A DNA stretch of 64,000 nt from an uncultured Bacilli bacterium (GTDB lineage Bacteria > Bacillota_I > Bacilli_A > ML615J-28 > CAG-313). The notes under the pieces were generated by a model. The model was not told the origin of the DNA, did not search any database, and saw only the letters and a list, made by a program, of their open reading frames with translations. The stretch is from assembly GCA_934098295.1 (NCBI GenBank), contig CAKONV010000003.1, positions 1-64,000 on the forward strand, given 5' to 3'. Within the stretch, counting starts at the first letter, position 1. Each line of letters opens with the position of its first letter. Position numbers and translations under genes: made by a program. Of the stretch, positions 1 to 7,887 are shown piece by piece.

Positions 1-73
1 ACTTATTTAAAGGTTAAAAAACACCAACATTATTTAAAGGCTATTCTTTTAAAACCCCCAACTTATTTAAAGG
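1..73. repeat. Iterated TTATTTAAAGG direct repeat at window edge
   Basis: TTATTTAAAGG ends at positions 13, 40 and 73, giving three copies about 27-33 bp apart. Each of the last two copies is preceded by an ACCAAC or CCCCAAC block. On the opposite strand this reads as CCTTTAAATAA followed by GTTGG(G/T)G and a T-run. That resembles the GTTGGGG-TTTT arrangement in the inverted repeats at 10011-10740. It lies directly downstream of the glycosidase gene and may continue beyond the window. It could be an insertion-element end or a short repeat array. Confidence 0.5.
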
Positions 74-80
74 ACCGTTT

Positions 81-1778
81 TTATGATTCTTTTGTTATTT
101 GTTCTCTAATTAATCGAGCAATATCTATAAATTCTTCTTTTTTAATTTTACTAACCGCTCTGTCATAAGTTAGGATTCCATTAGTTTCATCTTCAACATC
201 GCTTAATTGCGTATAAATTGATGCGCATAAGCCTTTTGATACAGCAGGAACGATTTCTTTTAAATAGAGTTTTCTTAAATTATTAACAAATTCTTCTCTA
301 GTTTTAAATTTTTTATAAGCATAAGTATGTTTAAGGTTAGCGCTATGATCTAATACCTTATAACTATAACCACCAAATTCAGAAAGAACAAGTGGTAAGC
401 TTGATGAAACAACTTTAAAACTTTTAAAATAGGTATGAATGCTATTAACATCACTTTTCGTTTGGTGGTACCATCCACTTGTAGCATCAATAAATCTAGT
501 GTTGTCAATTTGTTTTAATTTTTCATACAAACTATCAGCTTTGAATTGTCCCCAGGCTTCGTTAAAAATTGTCCAATAACAAATAGAAGGGTGGTTGTAA
601 AGAACATTTACAGTTTCTTTCATATGATTATAAAAAATTATTCTTGAACGATATTTTTTATGCCTGTTTATATCAGATATGGAGAATTTTAAAATATTAG
701 GCAAAATAGTGTCTTTCAAAAAAGAATAAGAACTATTATTTACCATATCTTGAAATACAATCATGCCTAAACGGTCACATTCATAATAAAAAAACTCAGG
801 TTCAATTTTTATGTGTTTTCTTAAGGTATTGAATCCTAATTCTTTCATTTTTAAAATATCTTCGGTATAAGAAGCAAAAGATGCAGGGGTATAAATACCA
901 TCAGAGTAATAGCCTTGATCTAAGATACCATTAAAAAAGTAGGGCTTGCCATTTAAACATAGTCTTGGGATGTTATTTATTGATTTAACTTGCAAAGTTC
1001 TTAAACCAAAGTATGATTCAACTTCATCATTTCCAGCCTTAATTTTAAATCTATACAAATGAGGGTTTTCAGGTGACCAAAGGATGGGATTTTTAATAGA
1101 TATATTGATAATACCATTTTTATAAGGGTATTCTTGTCCATCTAATAAGATTATTCCATTATCAATACCATTAATTCTAATTTCTACACTATTTAAGGTA
1201 GGCGTAATATGCAAAGATTTTATATAATTAATGGGAACTTTTTCAATCCATACCGTTTGCCATATGCCAGAAACTTTAGTATACCACATTCCACCTCGAT
1301 TATTTTTTTGTTTGCCATGTGGGAATGTTTCATCTAAATCATCATAAACAAATAATTCAAGACAATTATTAGAAATTAAATAATCGCTTATATCAATAGA
1401 AAAAGGAAGGTATCCTCCTTCATGATGCCCAACCAATCTTTTATTTAAATAGATATCACAAATTTGATCTACTGCCCCAAAATGTAGTAGTGTCTTTTTA
1501 GTGTCATCTTTTTCTAACTCAAAAAACCTTTGATAGTGATAAACGCTTTTCTTTTTATAACATTTATTGATTTTAGAAAGAAGGCTTTCTACACAAAAAG
1601 GAACTAATATCTTTTTATTATAGTAGATATTATAGATGTCTTTTGAATTATCAACACTAAAATCCCAAATTCCATTTAAACAAATCCAGTTGTTTCTTTT
1701 AAGTTGAGGCCTTGGATAAGTCTGCCAAGGTATGGAAGAAACTTTTTTCCCAAGAGGAGTTAAAAGATGTTTTATCAT
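81..1778 (-). CDS. Glycoside hydrolase family 2 protein (beta-galactosidase/beta-glucuronidase-like)
   Basis: The 565-residue protein has the GH2 order: a sugar-binding jelly-roll domain (about 20-180), an immunoglobulin-like middle domain (about 185-265) and a TIM-barrel catalytic domain (about 270-560). The catalytic acid/base is probably E407 in the NEAWGQ motif after NHPSICYW. The nucleophile is probably E467 in LVLSEFGG. Both are present, so the enzyme looks intact. There is no signal peptide, so a cytoplasmic exo-glycosidase acting on imported oligosaccharides is likely. It is shorter than LacZ and closer in length to UidA-type enzymes; the exact substrate cannot be read from sequence. 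It starts 14 bp after the HAD phosphatase gene ends, so the two are probably cotranscribed. Confidence 0.88.
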   Translation of the reverse strand: MIKHLLTPLGKKVSSIPWQTYPRPQLKRNNWICLNGIWDFSVDNSKDIYNIYYNKKILVPFCVESLLSKINKCYKKKSVYHYQRFFELEKDDTKKTLLHFGAVDQICDIYLNKRLVGHHEGGYLPFSIDISDYLISNNCLELFVYDDLDETFPHGKQKNNRGGMWYTKVSGIWQTVWIEKVPINYIKSLHITPTLNSVEIRINGIDNGIILLDGQEYPYKNGIINISIKNPILWSPENPHLYRFKIKAGNDEVESYFGLRTLQVKSINNIPRLCLNGKPYFFNGILDQGYYSDGIYTPASFASYTEDILKMKELGFNTLRKHIKIEPEFFYYECDRLGMIVFQDMVNNSSYSFLKDTILPNILKFSISDINRHKKYRSRIIFYNHMKETVNVLYNHPSICYWTIFNEAWGQFKADSLYEKLKQIDNTRFIDATSGWYHQTKSDVNSIHTYFKSFKVVSSSLPLVLSEFGGYSYKVLDHSANLKHTYAYKKFKTREEFVNNLRKLYLKEIVPAVSKGLCASIYTQLSDVEDETNGILTYDRAVSKIKKEEFIDIARLIREQITKES

Positions 1779-1792
1779 ATATTTTAAACTCC

Positions 1793-2632
1793 CTATTTGT
1801 TTACATATTCTTCTAAAGAATAAACACCATCAACTACATATTTGGCTTTTTCTTTAATTTCATCATCAGCTTGAGCCATCGCAAAACTATTTTCAAAGTT
1901 TTCAAAAAGTGGCAAATCATTTCCAGAATCACCGACCACAGCAACATTTTCTCTTTTGATATTTTCATTTTCAATTAATTTTAAAAGAGCAGTAGCTTTG
2001 TTTACGCCTTTGTTCATAAATTCAATAGCTTCACTTGACCACATAATTTCAAAATCATTATGGTATTTTTTCTTAAATTCAAAAGATAATTCTCTTGCTT
2101 TTTTACTTCCTTTTTCACCAAGTCCGCATACACACATGGCTTTATAGATTTTAACATTTTCTTTATTAATCATTTTGTAAAAATGTTTCTTACCAAAACG
2201 ATAACTTCCTCGATATTTGAATTGTAAAAGCATGCCTAATCTGTAGAGAACTTTTACAAAAGAATGCATACCATTAGGAACTAAAATCATGTCATCTTCG
2301 TTGGTCATAAATACCCAAGAAACAATGTCTTTATTATCAATGTTTGATTCATAGAGCCTTTTTACTTTTTCATGGTCTAAGGGGTTATCAGAAATAATCT
2401 TTTCATCTTTATATATTGCTGAACCATTACAGGCAATCATATCAACATTGAAATGAATTCTTTTGGTTATTCTTTTAGCAATATAAAAATTTCTTCCTGA
2501 TACTAAGACAACTTTCTTTCCTGATTTAATGTATTTTCGTAAGAAATGACGATTTTTTAGAGTAATTAAACGTATTTTCCTTTTTGGAAAAAAAAGAGTA
2601 CCATCAAGATCAGTAGCTATTAAGTCAATCAT
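1793..2632 (-). CDS. HAD superfamily (Cof-type) sugar-phosphatase
   Basis: The 279-residue protein opens with IATDLDGTLF, the HAD motif I with nucleophile D8 and acid/base D10. It has the motif II region VLVSGRN and the motif IV signature VVGDSGNDLPLFE near the C-terminus. The large cap between them is the C2b type of the Cof/YidA family. These enzymes remove phosphate from sugar phosphates, FMN or similar small molecules in the cytoplasm; the true substrate is unknown. It is the first gene of a probable two-gene minus-strand operon with the GH2 glycosidase. The divergent neighbour murI begins about 200 bp away. Confidence 0.88.
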   Translation of the reverse strand: MIDLIATDLDGTLFFPKRKIRLITLKNRHFLRKYIKSGKKVVLVSGRNFYIAKRITKRIHFNVDMIACNGSAIYKDEKIISDNPLDHEKVKRLYESNIDNKDIVSWVFMTNEDDMILVPNGMHSFVKVLYRLGMLLQFKYRGSYRFGKKHFYKMINKENVKIYKAMCVCGLGEKGSKKARELSFEFKKKYHNDFEIMWSSEAIEFMNKGVNKATALLKLIENENIKRENVAVVGDSGNDLPLFENFENSFAMAQADDEIKEKAKYVVDGVYSLEEYVNK

Positions 2633-2828
2633 AAATGAAATTGTCCTTCTTTCTTGTTAGTATATATTATTATTCTTAAGTATTTTAACACAAATATACA
2701 TAAAAATCTATAAATATACAAAAATACCCTTTTAACTTGCCCACAAAAATAAAATAATTATTCATAATTAAAGAAAAAGAAAGATTATTAGTGGTATAAT
2801 TAGTACGAAAGAATAAGAAGGTGACTAT

Positions 2829-3617
2829 ATGAATTTTAGCAATCAACCGATTGGTGTTTTTGATTCGGGTGTAGGTGGATTAACAGTATTAGATAATTTG
2901 ATTGAATGTTTTCCCAAAGAATCTTTTATATATGTAGCTGATCAAGGTCATTGTCCATACGGAACTAAAACAAATGAACAAATAAAAGAATGCGCTATAA
3001 ATGTAGCAAAGTATTTAGAAGAAAGAAACGTTAAAATGATAATTATTGCCTGCAATACAGCCTCATTATTTGTAGATGATGTTAGAAAAAAAGTTAATGT
3101 TCCGGTAATAAGTGTTATTGAAGCTACCTGCCCTTATGCCCTAAAAACTTCAAAGAATAAAAGAATTGCTGTTTTAGGAACAGTTGCAACCATTAATAAA
3201 GGTGCATATCAAACATATTTCAAAAAGCATGGTGTTACTGTTTTTAGCGTTGCTTGTTCGGAATTTGTTGATTTTATTGAAAATTGTGATTTAACCGATC
3301 CTTTAGGGCAAAAACTCGTAAATGAAAAATTAAAAGATTTAAAAGATAAAGAAATTGATACTTTGGTACATGGATGTACACACTTTAGTATTATAGAAGA
3401 TAAAATGCGTAAAGTCTTAGGTGATATTAATTATGTAGCGTGTGGTAAACCAACAAGCATACAAGCTAAAGAAATTTTAGAAAATGCTAATCTTTTAAAT
3501 GAAAATAATACTAAAGGAATTGTACAAATTTATACAACATCCGATCCATTTAAAGCAAATCTTACGATGAAATGGTTTAAAAAGGATCATGAGGAAGTAA
3601 AACACATCGATTTATAG
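2829..3617 (+). CDS. murI: Glutamate racemase
   Basis: This 262-residue protein interconverts L- and D-glutamate for peptidoglycan synthesis. It shows the family landmarks: GVFDSGVGGLTV near the N-terminus (D12, S13), IACNTAS with catalytic C75, and VHGCTHF with catalytic C183. Length matches the family. The ATG follows AAGAAGGTGAC at a suitable distance, and a TATAAT lies at 2795-2800. It is a single-gene transcript closed by a terminator at 3684-3713. Its presence argues for a walled cell, which excludes classical Mollicutes. Confidence 0.95.
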   Translation: MNFSNQPIGVFDSGVGGLTVLDNLIECFPKESFIYVADQGHCPYGTKTNEQIKECAINVAKYLEERNVKMIIIACNTASLFVDDVRKKVNVPVISVIEATCPYALKTSKNKRIAVLGTVATINKGAYQTYFKKHGVTVFSVACSEFVDFIENCDLTDPLGQKLVNEKLKDLKDKEIDTLVHGCTHFSIIEDKMRKVLGDINYVACGKPTSIQAKEILENANLLNENNTKGIVQIYTTSDPFKANLTMKWFKKDHEEVKHIDL

Positions 3618-3683
3618 TAAAAAATTATTTTATTTTTATTTTAAATTATTATCATTTTAATTTCATTTTAAAAAAATTACGTA

Positions 3684-3713
3684 AAAAAAGGCTAAAAAAG
3701 AGCCTTTTTTCTT
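3684..3713 (+). terminator. Intrinsic terminator after murI
   Basis: AAAAAAGGCT (3684-3693) pairs with AGCCTTTTTT (3701-3710) across a 7-nt A-rich loop, and the stem runs into the U-tract. Confidence 0.85.
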
Positions 3714-3778
3714 TGTAAACATATTTTAAAAAAATAATTATTGGATTATAATATTAATGTGTTTGGAGGTAAAAGAAA

Positions 3779-5938
3779 ATGAAAAATAAATTTATTAAAA
3801 AAATGCTTTGTGTATTGATAATAGCTATTTTCAGTATAACGATTACAAGTTGTTCTAATTCTAATAATAATGGTGGATTTACACCTGATGGCCCAGGAGA
3901 TCTAAATCAAGATAGGCCTAGCGGTCCAAGTGGTTTTGATCCAAGTGATTCTACTACTAATGGTTCAGAAGAAGAACCAATCAGTTCTAATGATTTATTA
4001 GATGAAATTACAAGACTAAATAAAGAAAATAATAATATTGAAATCACTTGTTCAAGCGGTAGTGATAATTGTTATAAAATTGAAGGTGAAACTATAACTT
4101 TTACAGGAATTTCTGAGGATACAGTTTACAGCATTAAAGGTAGTTTTGTAGGCAACATTATAATTGATGTTAGTGAAGATTATGAATTTGAACTTGAACT
4201 TAGTGGACTAACTTTAGAGTCAGATAATACTTCTCCTATTAAAGTTATATCCGCTAAAAAAGCAAGTATTTCGGCAAAAAAAGGTACTATCAATAATATT
4301 AATGATTTTAGAAACTTGATAACCAATGAAAATGAAATTGATGATGCCATTTATGCAGCCTGCGACTTAAACCTAAAAGGAAAAGGTACTTTAATTGTCT
4401 ATTCTTTGTATAACAAAGGAATTCATAGTAAAGATGATTTGAAGATTAAAAATTTAACATTAAAAGTAAATGCTTATGATAATGCGGTAAAGGGTAATGA
4501 TAGTATCAGCATTGAATCTGGCGATTTAACAATTATTTCTAGGACTAAGGATGCATTAAAAACTAAAAATTCTAACATTTCAAGCAAAGGTAATCAAAAA
4601 GGTGATATAACAATTACGGGTGGTAATATTAATATTTATGCTTCAGAGGATGGCATTTCTGCTAGTCATGATGTAATTATTAATGAAAAAGATAGTGACT
4701 TGTTATTAAATATTTATACGGATATATATTCAAAATATACTACTGTAGATACAAGTAGCGAACAAACTTATTATTTAAAAACAACAAATAAATCTTATAA
4801 ATATTATGTAAAGTTTTTTAACAGCACTACAGATTATACTTTAGTTGAAGCTACATATTTTACTAGTAAATCTGTTTCAAATAATACATATTATTGCTAT
4901 AAATTAACAAGACCGGCAAATTATAATAATTTACAAGTATATATGTATTTAGAAAATCAAGAATCAATAACTAATGAAAATTATTATGCAATATCTCTTT
5001 CTTATAAAGTAAATACAACTTATGATACTTTAGCTTTAAATCTAAACGAAAACAAAGAGATTACATTTATGTGGACTAAATATAATCAAACTTCTACAAA
5101 ACCAGGTGGTGGATTTGGAGAAAGAGAAGAGGGAAACCAAAATAAAAAAGACTACTCTTCAAAAGGAATTAAGTCTAATAATGAAATATTAATAACGAGT
5201 GGAACCTTAAATATTAATAGTTATGATGATGCTATTCATACATCAAATGACAACACTTTAGAAAATGGAGAAACTCCAACTGGCAACATTAGTATTACAT
5301 CTTCAACTATTACAATCAATACTAAAGATGATGCTATTCATGCGGATGGATCTTTAACCATTAATAGTGGAACAATTAAAGTTTTATCAAGTTACGAAGG
5401 ATTAGAAGGAAATAAAGTAATTATTAATGATGGTAACATAAGTATAATTTCTTCTGATGATGGTATTAACGGAGTTTCAACATCTGGGGAAGCTATCGTT
5501 ATTAATGGAGGTAATTTATATATATATGATTCTGGTGATGGGCTTGATTCCAATAGTACATCTAGTTATGATGGCATCTTAATTTCTGGTGGTAAAATAG
5601 TAGTAATATCTAATGGTAAAAGTGATTCAAGTATCGATACGGAAAGAGGATACAAATATACTGGTGGACTTGTAATTGCAGTTGGAAATGCTGGGGGAAT
5701 GAGTAGTGAAGCCTTAAATGTTAATAATTTTAAACAAATAGGTACTTCTACAACAATTAATAGTCTTTCAAGAAATTCATATTTAGAAATAAATGTTGAC
5801 AATGAAACTTATGTTTTAAAACTTCCATGTGAATTTAATAATGCTCAAGTAATATATCTTGGAAGCAATAGTGCAGTTATCAGTAAGGTAAGCACAACTA
5901 ATAAAACACTAGATGAAAATGGCGTCTATTTTGGATAA
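3779..5938 (+). CDS. Carbohydrate-binding beta-helix lipoprotein (Cthe_2159-like)
   Basis: The 719-residue protein has a lipoprotein signal peptide with lipobox ITSC (Cys25), then a Gly/Pro/Asp/Ser-rich linker to about residue 70. The rest is built of short beta-strand repeats with DDAI, DDGI and GDGL turns (for example near residues 481, 516, 558 and 584). This matches the Cthe_2159 / PF14262 carbohydrate-binding domain family, whose founding member is a right-handed beta-helix that binds acidic polysaccharide and calcium. A Gly-rich insertion (GGGFGEREEG) separates an N-terminal segment from the main repeat block. It is probably surface-anchored and binds polysaccharide. I see no glycosidase catalytic motif. 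The RBS is GGAGG and it is monocistronic. Confidence 0.8.
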   Translation: MKNKFIKKMLCVLIIAIFSITITSCSNSNNNGGFTPDGPGDLNQDRPSGPSGFDPSDSTTNGSEEEPISSNDLLDEITRLNKENNNIEITCSSGSDNCYKIEGETITFTGISEDTVYSIKGSFVGNIIIDVSEDYEFELELSGLTLESDNTSPIKVISAKKASISAKKGTINNINDFRNLITNENEIDDAIYAACDLNLKGKGTLIVYSLYNKGIHSKDDLKIKNLTLKVNAYDNAVKGNDSISIESGDLTIISRTKDALKTKNSNISSKGNQKGDITITGGNINIYASEDGISASHDVIINEKDSDLLLNIYTDIYSKYTTVDTSSEQTYYLKTTNKSYKYYVKFFNSTTDYTLVEATYFTSKSVSNNTYYCYKLTRPANYNNLQVYMYLENQESITNENYYAISLSYKVNTTYDTLALNLNENKEITFMWTKYNQTSTKPGGGFGEREEGNQNKKDYSSKGIKSNNEILITSGTLNINSYDDAIHTSNDNTLENGETPTGNISITSSTITINTKDDAIHADGSLTINSGTIKVLSSYEGLEGNKVIINDGNISIISSDDGINGVSTSGEAIVINGGNLYIYDSGDGLDSNSTSSYDGILISGGKIVVISNGKSDSSIDTERGYKYTGGLVIAVGNAGGMSSEALNVNNFKQIGTSTTINSLSRNSYLEINVDNETYVLKLPCEFNNAQVIYLGSNSAVISKVSTTNKTLDENGVYFG

Positions 5939-5961
5939 GATTAATATATAATAAATAAAAA

Positions 5962-5995
5962 AAGAAATCTAAAATAAATAGATTTCTTCTTTTTT
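5962..5995 (+). terminator. Intrinsic terminator after the beta-helix lipoprotein gene
   Basis: AGAAATCTA (5963-5971) pairs with TAGATTTCT (5979-5987) across AAATAAA, followed by a T-rich tail. The TTGACA of the next promoter begins four bases later. Confidence 0.8.
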
Positions 5996-5998
5996 ATA

Positions 5999-6027
5999 TT
6001 GACAATTAAAGTAAATAATAGTATAAT
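5999..6027 (+). promoter_or_regulatory. Consensus sigma-A promoter of the AbrB/ABC-2 operon
   Basis: TTGACA at 5999-6004 and TATAAT at 6022-6027 with 17-bp spacing. The predicted start is about 25 nt before the AbrB-type gene. Confidence 0.85.
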
Positions 6028-6059
6028 TAGTATGAAAAATATGAATAGGAGAAAAAAAC

Positions 6060-6266
6060 ATGACCATTAAAGAAAAAGACAAATACATTTTTGGAGTATG
6101 TAAAGTAGGAGAAAGAGGACAAATCGTTATTCCTAAAGACGCAAGAACAATTTTTAATATTAATCCCGGTGATAGTTTGATTTTATTTGGTGATTTAAAA
6201 AAAGGTTTAGCATTAGTAAAAACCGACATAATAACCGAAAAAATTATGAATGAGGAAAATGAATAA
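6060..6266 (+). CDS. AbrB/SpoVT-type DNA-binding regulator
   Basis: The 68-residue protein has a swapped-hairpin AbrB-like fold signature: VCKVGERGQIVIPKDARTIFNINPGDSLILFGD. The core GQIVIPK..R motif is complete. Proteins of this size bind DNA as dimers and often repress their own operon, or act as antitoxins. Here it is the first gene of an operon with an ABC-2 exporter, and its stop codon shares one base with the ATG of the ATPase gene. That favours a dedicated regulator of the exporter. No toxin gene is adjacent. Confidence 0.85.
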   Translation: MTIKEKDKYIFGVCKVGERGQIVIPKDARTIFNINPGDSLILFGDLKKGLALVKTDIITEKIMNEENE

Positions 6267-7006
6267 TGGAAATAATTAAAACTTGTGGTTTAACAAAAAA
6301 ATATAATGATAAAACAGTTGTAAACAATTTAAATTTAAGCATTGAAAAAGGAAGTATATTCGCATTGCTTGGCGTTAATGGTGCTGGTAAAACCACTACA
6401 ATAAAGATGCTTTCAACGTTAACTACGCCAACTTCTGGTGATGCATATGTTAATAATTTTTCAATCATAAAGGATAAAGAAAAAGTAAAAGAAATAATTG
6501 GGGTTTCAACCCAAGAAACTTCTATTGCGAGAAATTTAACTGTCTATGAAAACTTGAAATTTATGGCAGAAATTTATTATAATAATAAAAATGATGTGAT
6601 TAGAGTGATAGACAAAATTGTTAAAGATTTCAGCTTAGAAGAAGTATTAAAACAAAAAGCTAAAACCTTAAGTGGAGGTTGGCAAAGGAGATTATCAATT
6701 GCCTTAGCATTAATACCTGATCCTTTAGTTTTATTTTTAGATGAGCCAACGTTAGGATTGGATGTTATCGCTAGAAGACAAATATGGCAAATAGTCGAGG
6801 GCCTAAAAGGAAAAGTAACAATTATATTAACTACTCATTATTTAGAAGAGGCCTATAATTTAGCAGATAAAATAGGAATTATGTCTTCTGGTAGTATTAA
6901 AAATATTGGAAGTGGCGATGAACTTATAAAAATAGCCAATACTACCAATTTTGAAGAAGCGTTTGTTAAAATTGCGATAGGAGAAGAACATGAAAGAATC
7001 AATTAG
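6266..7006 (+). CDS. ABC-2 type exporter, ATP-binding subunit
   Basis: The 246-residue nucleotide-binding protein has Walker A GVNGAGKTT (about 36-44), signature LSGGWQRR (about 138), Walker B LVLFLDEPT and switch His in TTHYLEEA. It is in the CcmA/DrrA group, which energises export of drugs, lipids or polymers with ABC-2 permeases. The ATG overlaps the stop of the AbrB-like regulator, and its 3' end overlaps the permease start by 17 bp, so all three genes are translationally coupled. Confidence 0.92.
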   Translation: MEIIKTCGLTKKYNDKTVVNNLNLSIEKGSIFALLGVNGAGKTTTIKMLSTLTTPTSGDAYVNNFSIIKDKEKVKEIIGVSTQETSIARNLTVYENLKFMAEIYYNNKNDVIRVIDKIVKDFSLEEVLKQKAKTLSGGWQRRLSIALALIPDPLVLFLDEPTLGLDVIARRQIWQIVEGLKGKVTIILTTHYLEEAYNLADKIGIMSSGSIKNIGSGDELIKIANTTNFEEAFVKIAIGEEHERIN

Positions 7007-7748
7007 AAGAATAAATATACTAATAAAAAGAAATTTTAAAGAAATTATTAGGGATTATTTAAGTTTAATATTTTTATTTTTGTTACCTATTGTTATGTTA
7101 GTAATGTTTTATTTATTGTTTCATAAAGCAACTTCGCAATTTTCGGTAGCTATCTTAGCACCTGGTATTGTTGCCTTTTCTAATGCTTTTAACTGCTTAT
7201 TTATGGGCATTTTAATTGCTACGGATAGATCATCAGCTTTTTTAACAAGACTATATACGACACCTATTAAGTCTTATGAGTTTGTATTAGGATATAGTTT
7301 TGTTATGATTCCTATTGCTCTTTTACAAAGTATATTAATATATTTAGTAGCAATAGTTATGGAGCCAGCTTTCTTTAATTTTTCATTAATACTAAGTATT
7401 TTAGGAAATATACCAGTTGCTTTTTTATTTATCGGCTTTGGCGTATTATTTGGAACATTATGTAATGAAAAATCGGTAGGCGGAATTTCTACCATTATTA
7501 TTATGGGACAATCAATTCTAAGCGGTATGTGGTTTCCATTAGATACTTTAAGTAAAGGATTTAACAATTTTATTAAGTGTTTACCGTTTAGAAATAGTTC
7601 TTTGCTACTTCAAAATCTATGTGACATTTCTAAAATAAATAATTTTTTAACTAATATAGGTCTTCCTTTATTAATAGTACTTTTATATGCGATAATAATA
7701 TACAGCGTTGCTGTCATATTGTATAATAAAAAAATGAAAAATAAATAG
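6990..7748 (+). CDS. ABC-2 type exporter, membrane permease
   Basis: The 252-residue protein has about six hydrophobic segments and the ABC-2 permease layout: a short basic N-terminus (KESIRRINILIKRNFKEIIRDY), then the conserved GQSILSGMWFPLDTLSK segment before the last helices. It partners the ATPase encoded immediately upstream. The substrate is unknown; DrrB-like drug or lipid export is plausible. The operon ends at a terminator about 10 bp downstream. Confidence 0.9.
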   Translation: MKESIRRINILIKRNFKEIIRDYLSLIFLFLLPIVMLVMFYLLFHKATSQFSVAILAPGIVAFSNAFNCLFMGILIATDRSSAFLTRLYTTPIKSYEFVLGYSFVMIPIALLQSILIYLVAIVMEPAFFNFSLILSILGNIPVAFLFIGFGVLFGTLCNEKSVGGISTIIIMGQSILSGMWFPLDTLSKGFNNFIKCLPFRNSSLLLQNLCDISKINNFLTNIGLPLLIVLLYAIIIYSVAVILYNKKMKNK

Positions 7749-7756
7749 TTGAAAAA

Positions 7757-7785
7757 AGTGAAACGTGTTAACGTTTCCTTTTTTT
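7757..7785 (+). terminator. Intrinsic terminator of the AbrB/ABC-2 operon
   Basis: GAAACGT (7760-7766) pairs with ACGTTTC (7771-7777) around GTTA, followed by CTTTTTTT. Confidence 0.85.
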
Positions 7786-7887
7786 AAAAAAAGATTATTT
7801 AATCACTTGTTTATTCTATCAAAATGTGATACAATATTTATGTGAAATCGTTTTCAAGAATGAGAATAATAAAATTAAGGAGGCTCT

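Noticed and set aside
1..73. CRISPR array from the regularly spaced 13-mer repeats
   Set aside because: Only three copies, the repeat is too short, spacing varies (27 and 33 bp), spacers are similar to each other and no cas genes are present.
1956..2147. Plus-strand 63-codon ORF inside the HAD phosphatase gene
   Set aside because: It is antisense to a conserved gene, with no RBS and no family resemblance.
6060..6266. Antitoxin of a toxin-antitoxin pair
   Set aside because: The AbrB fold would allow it, but the coupled downstream gene is an ABC ATPase and no toxin-like small ORF is adjacent.
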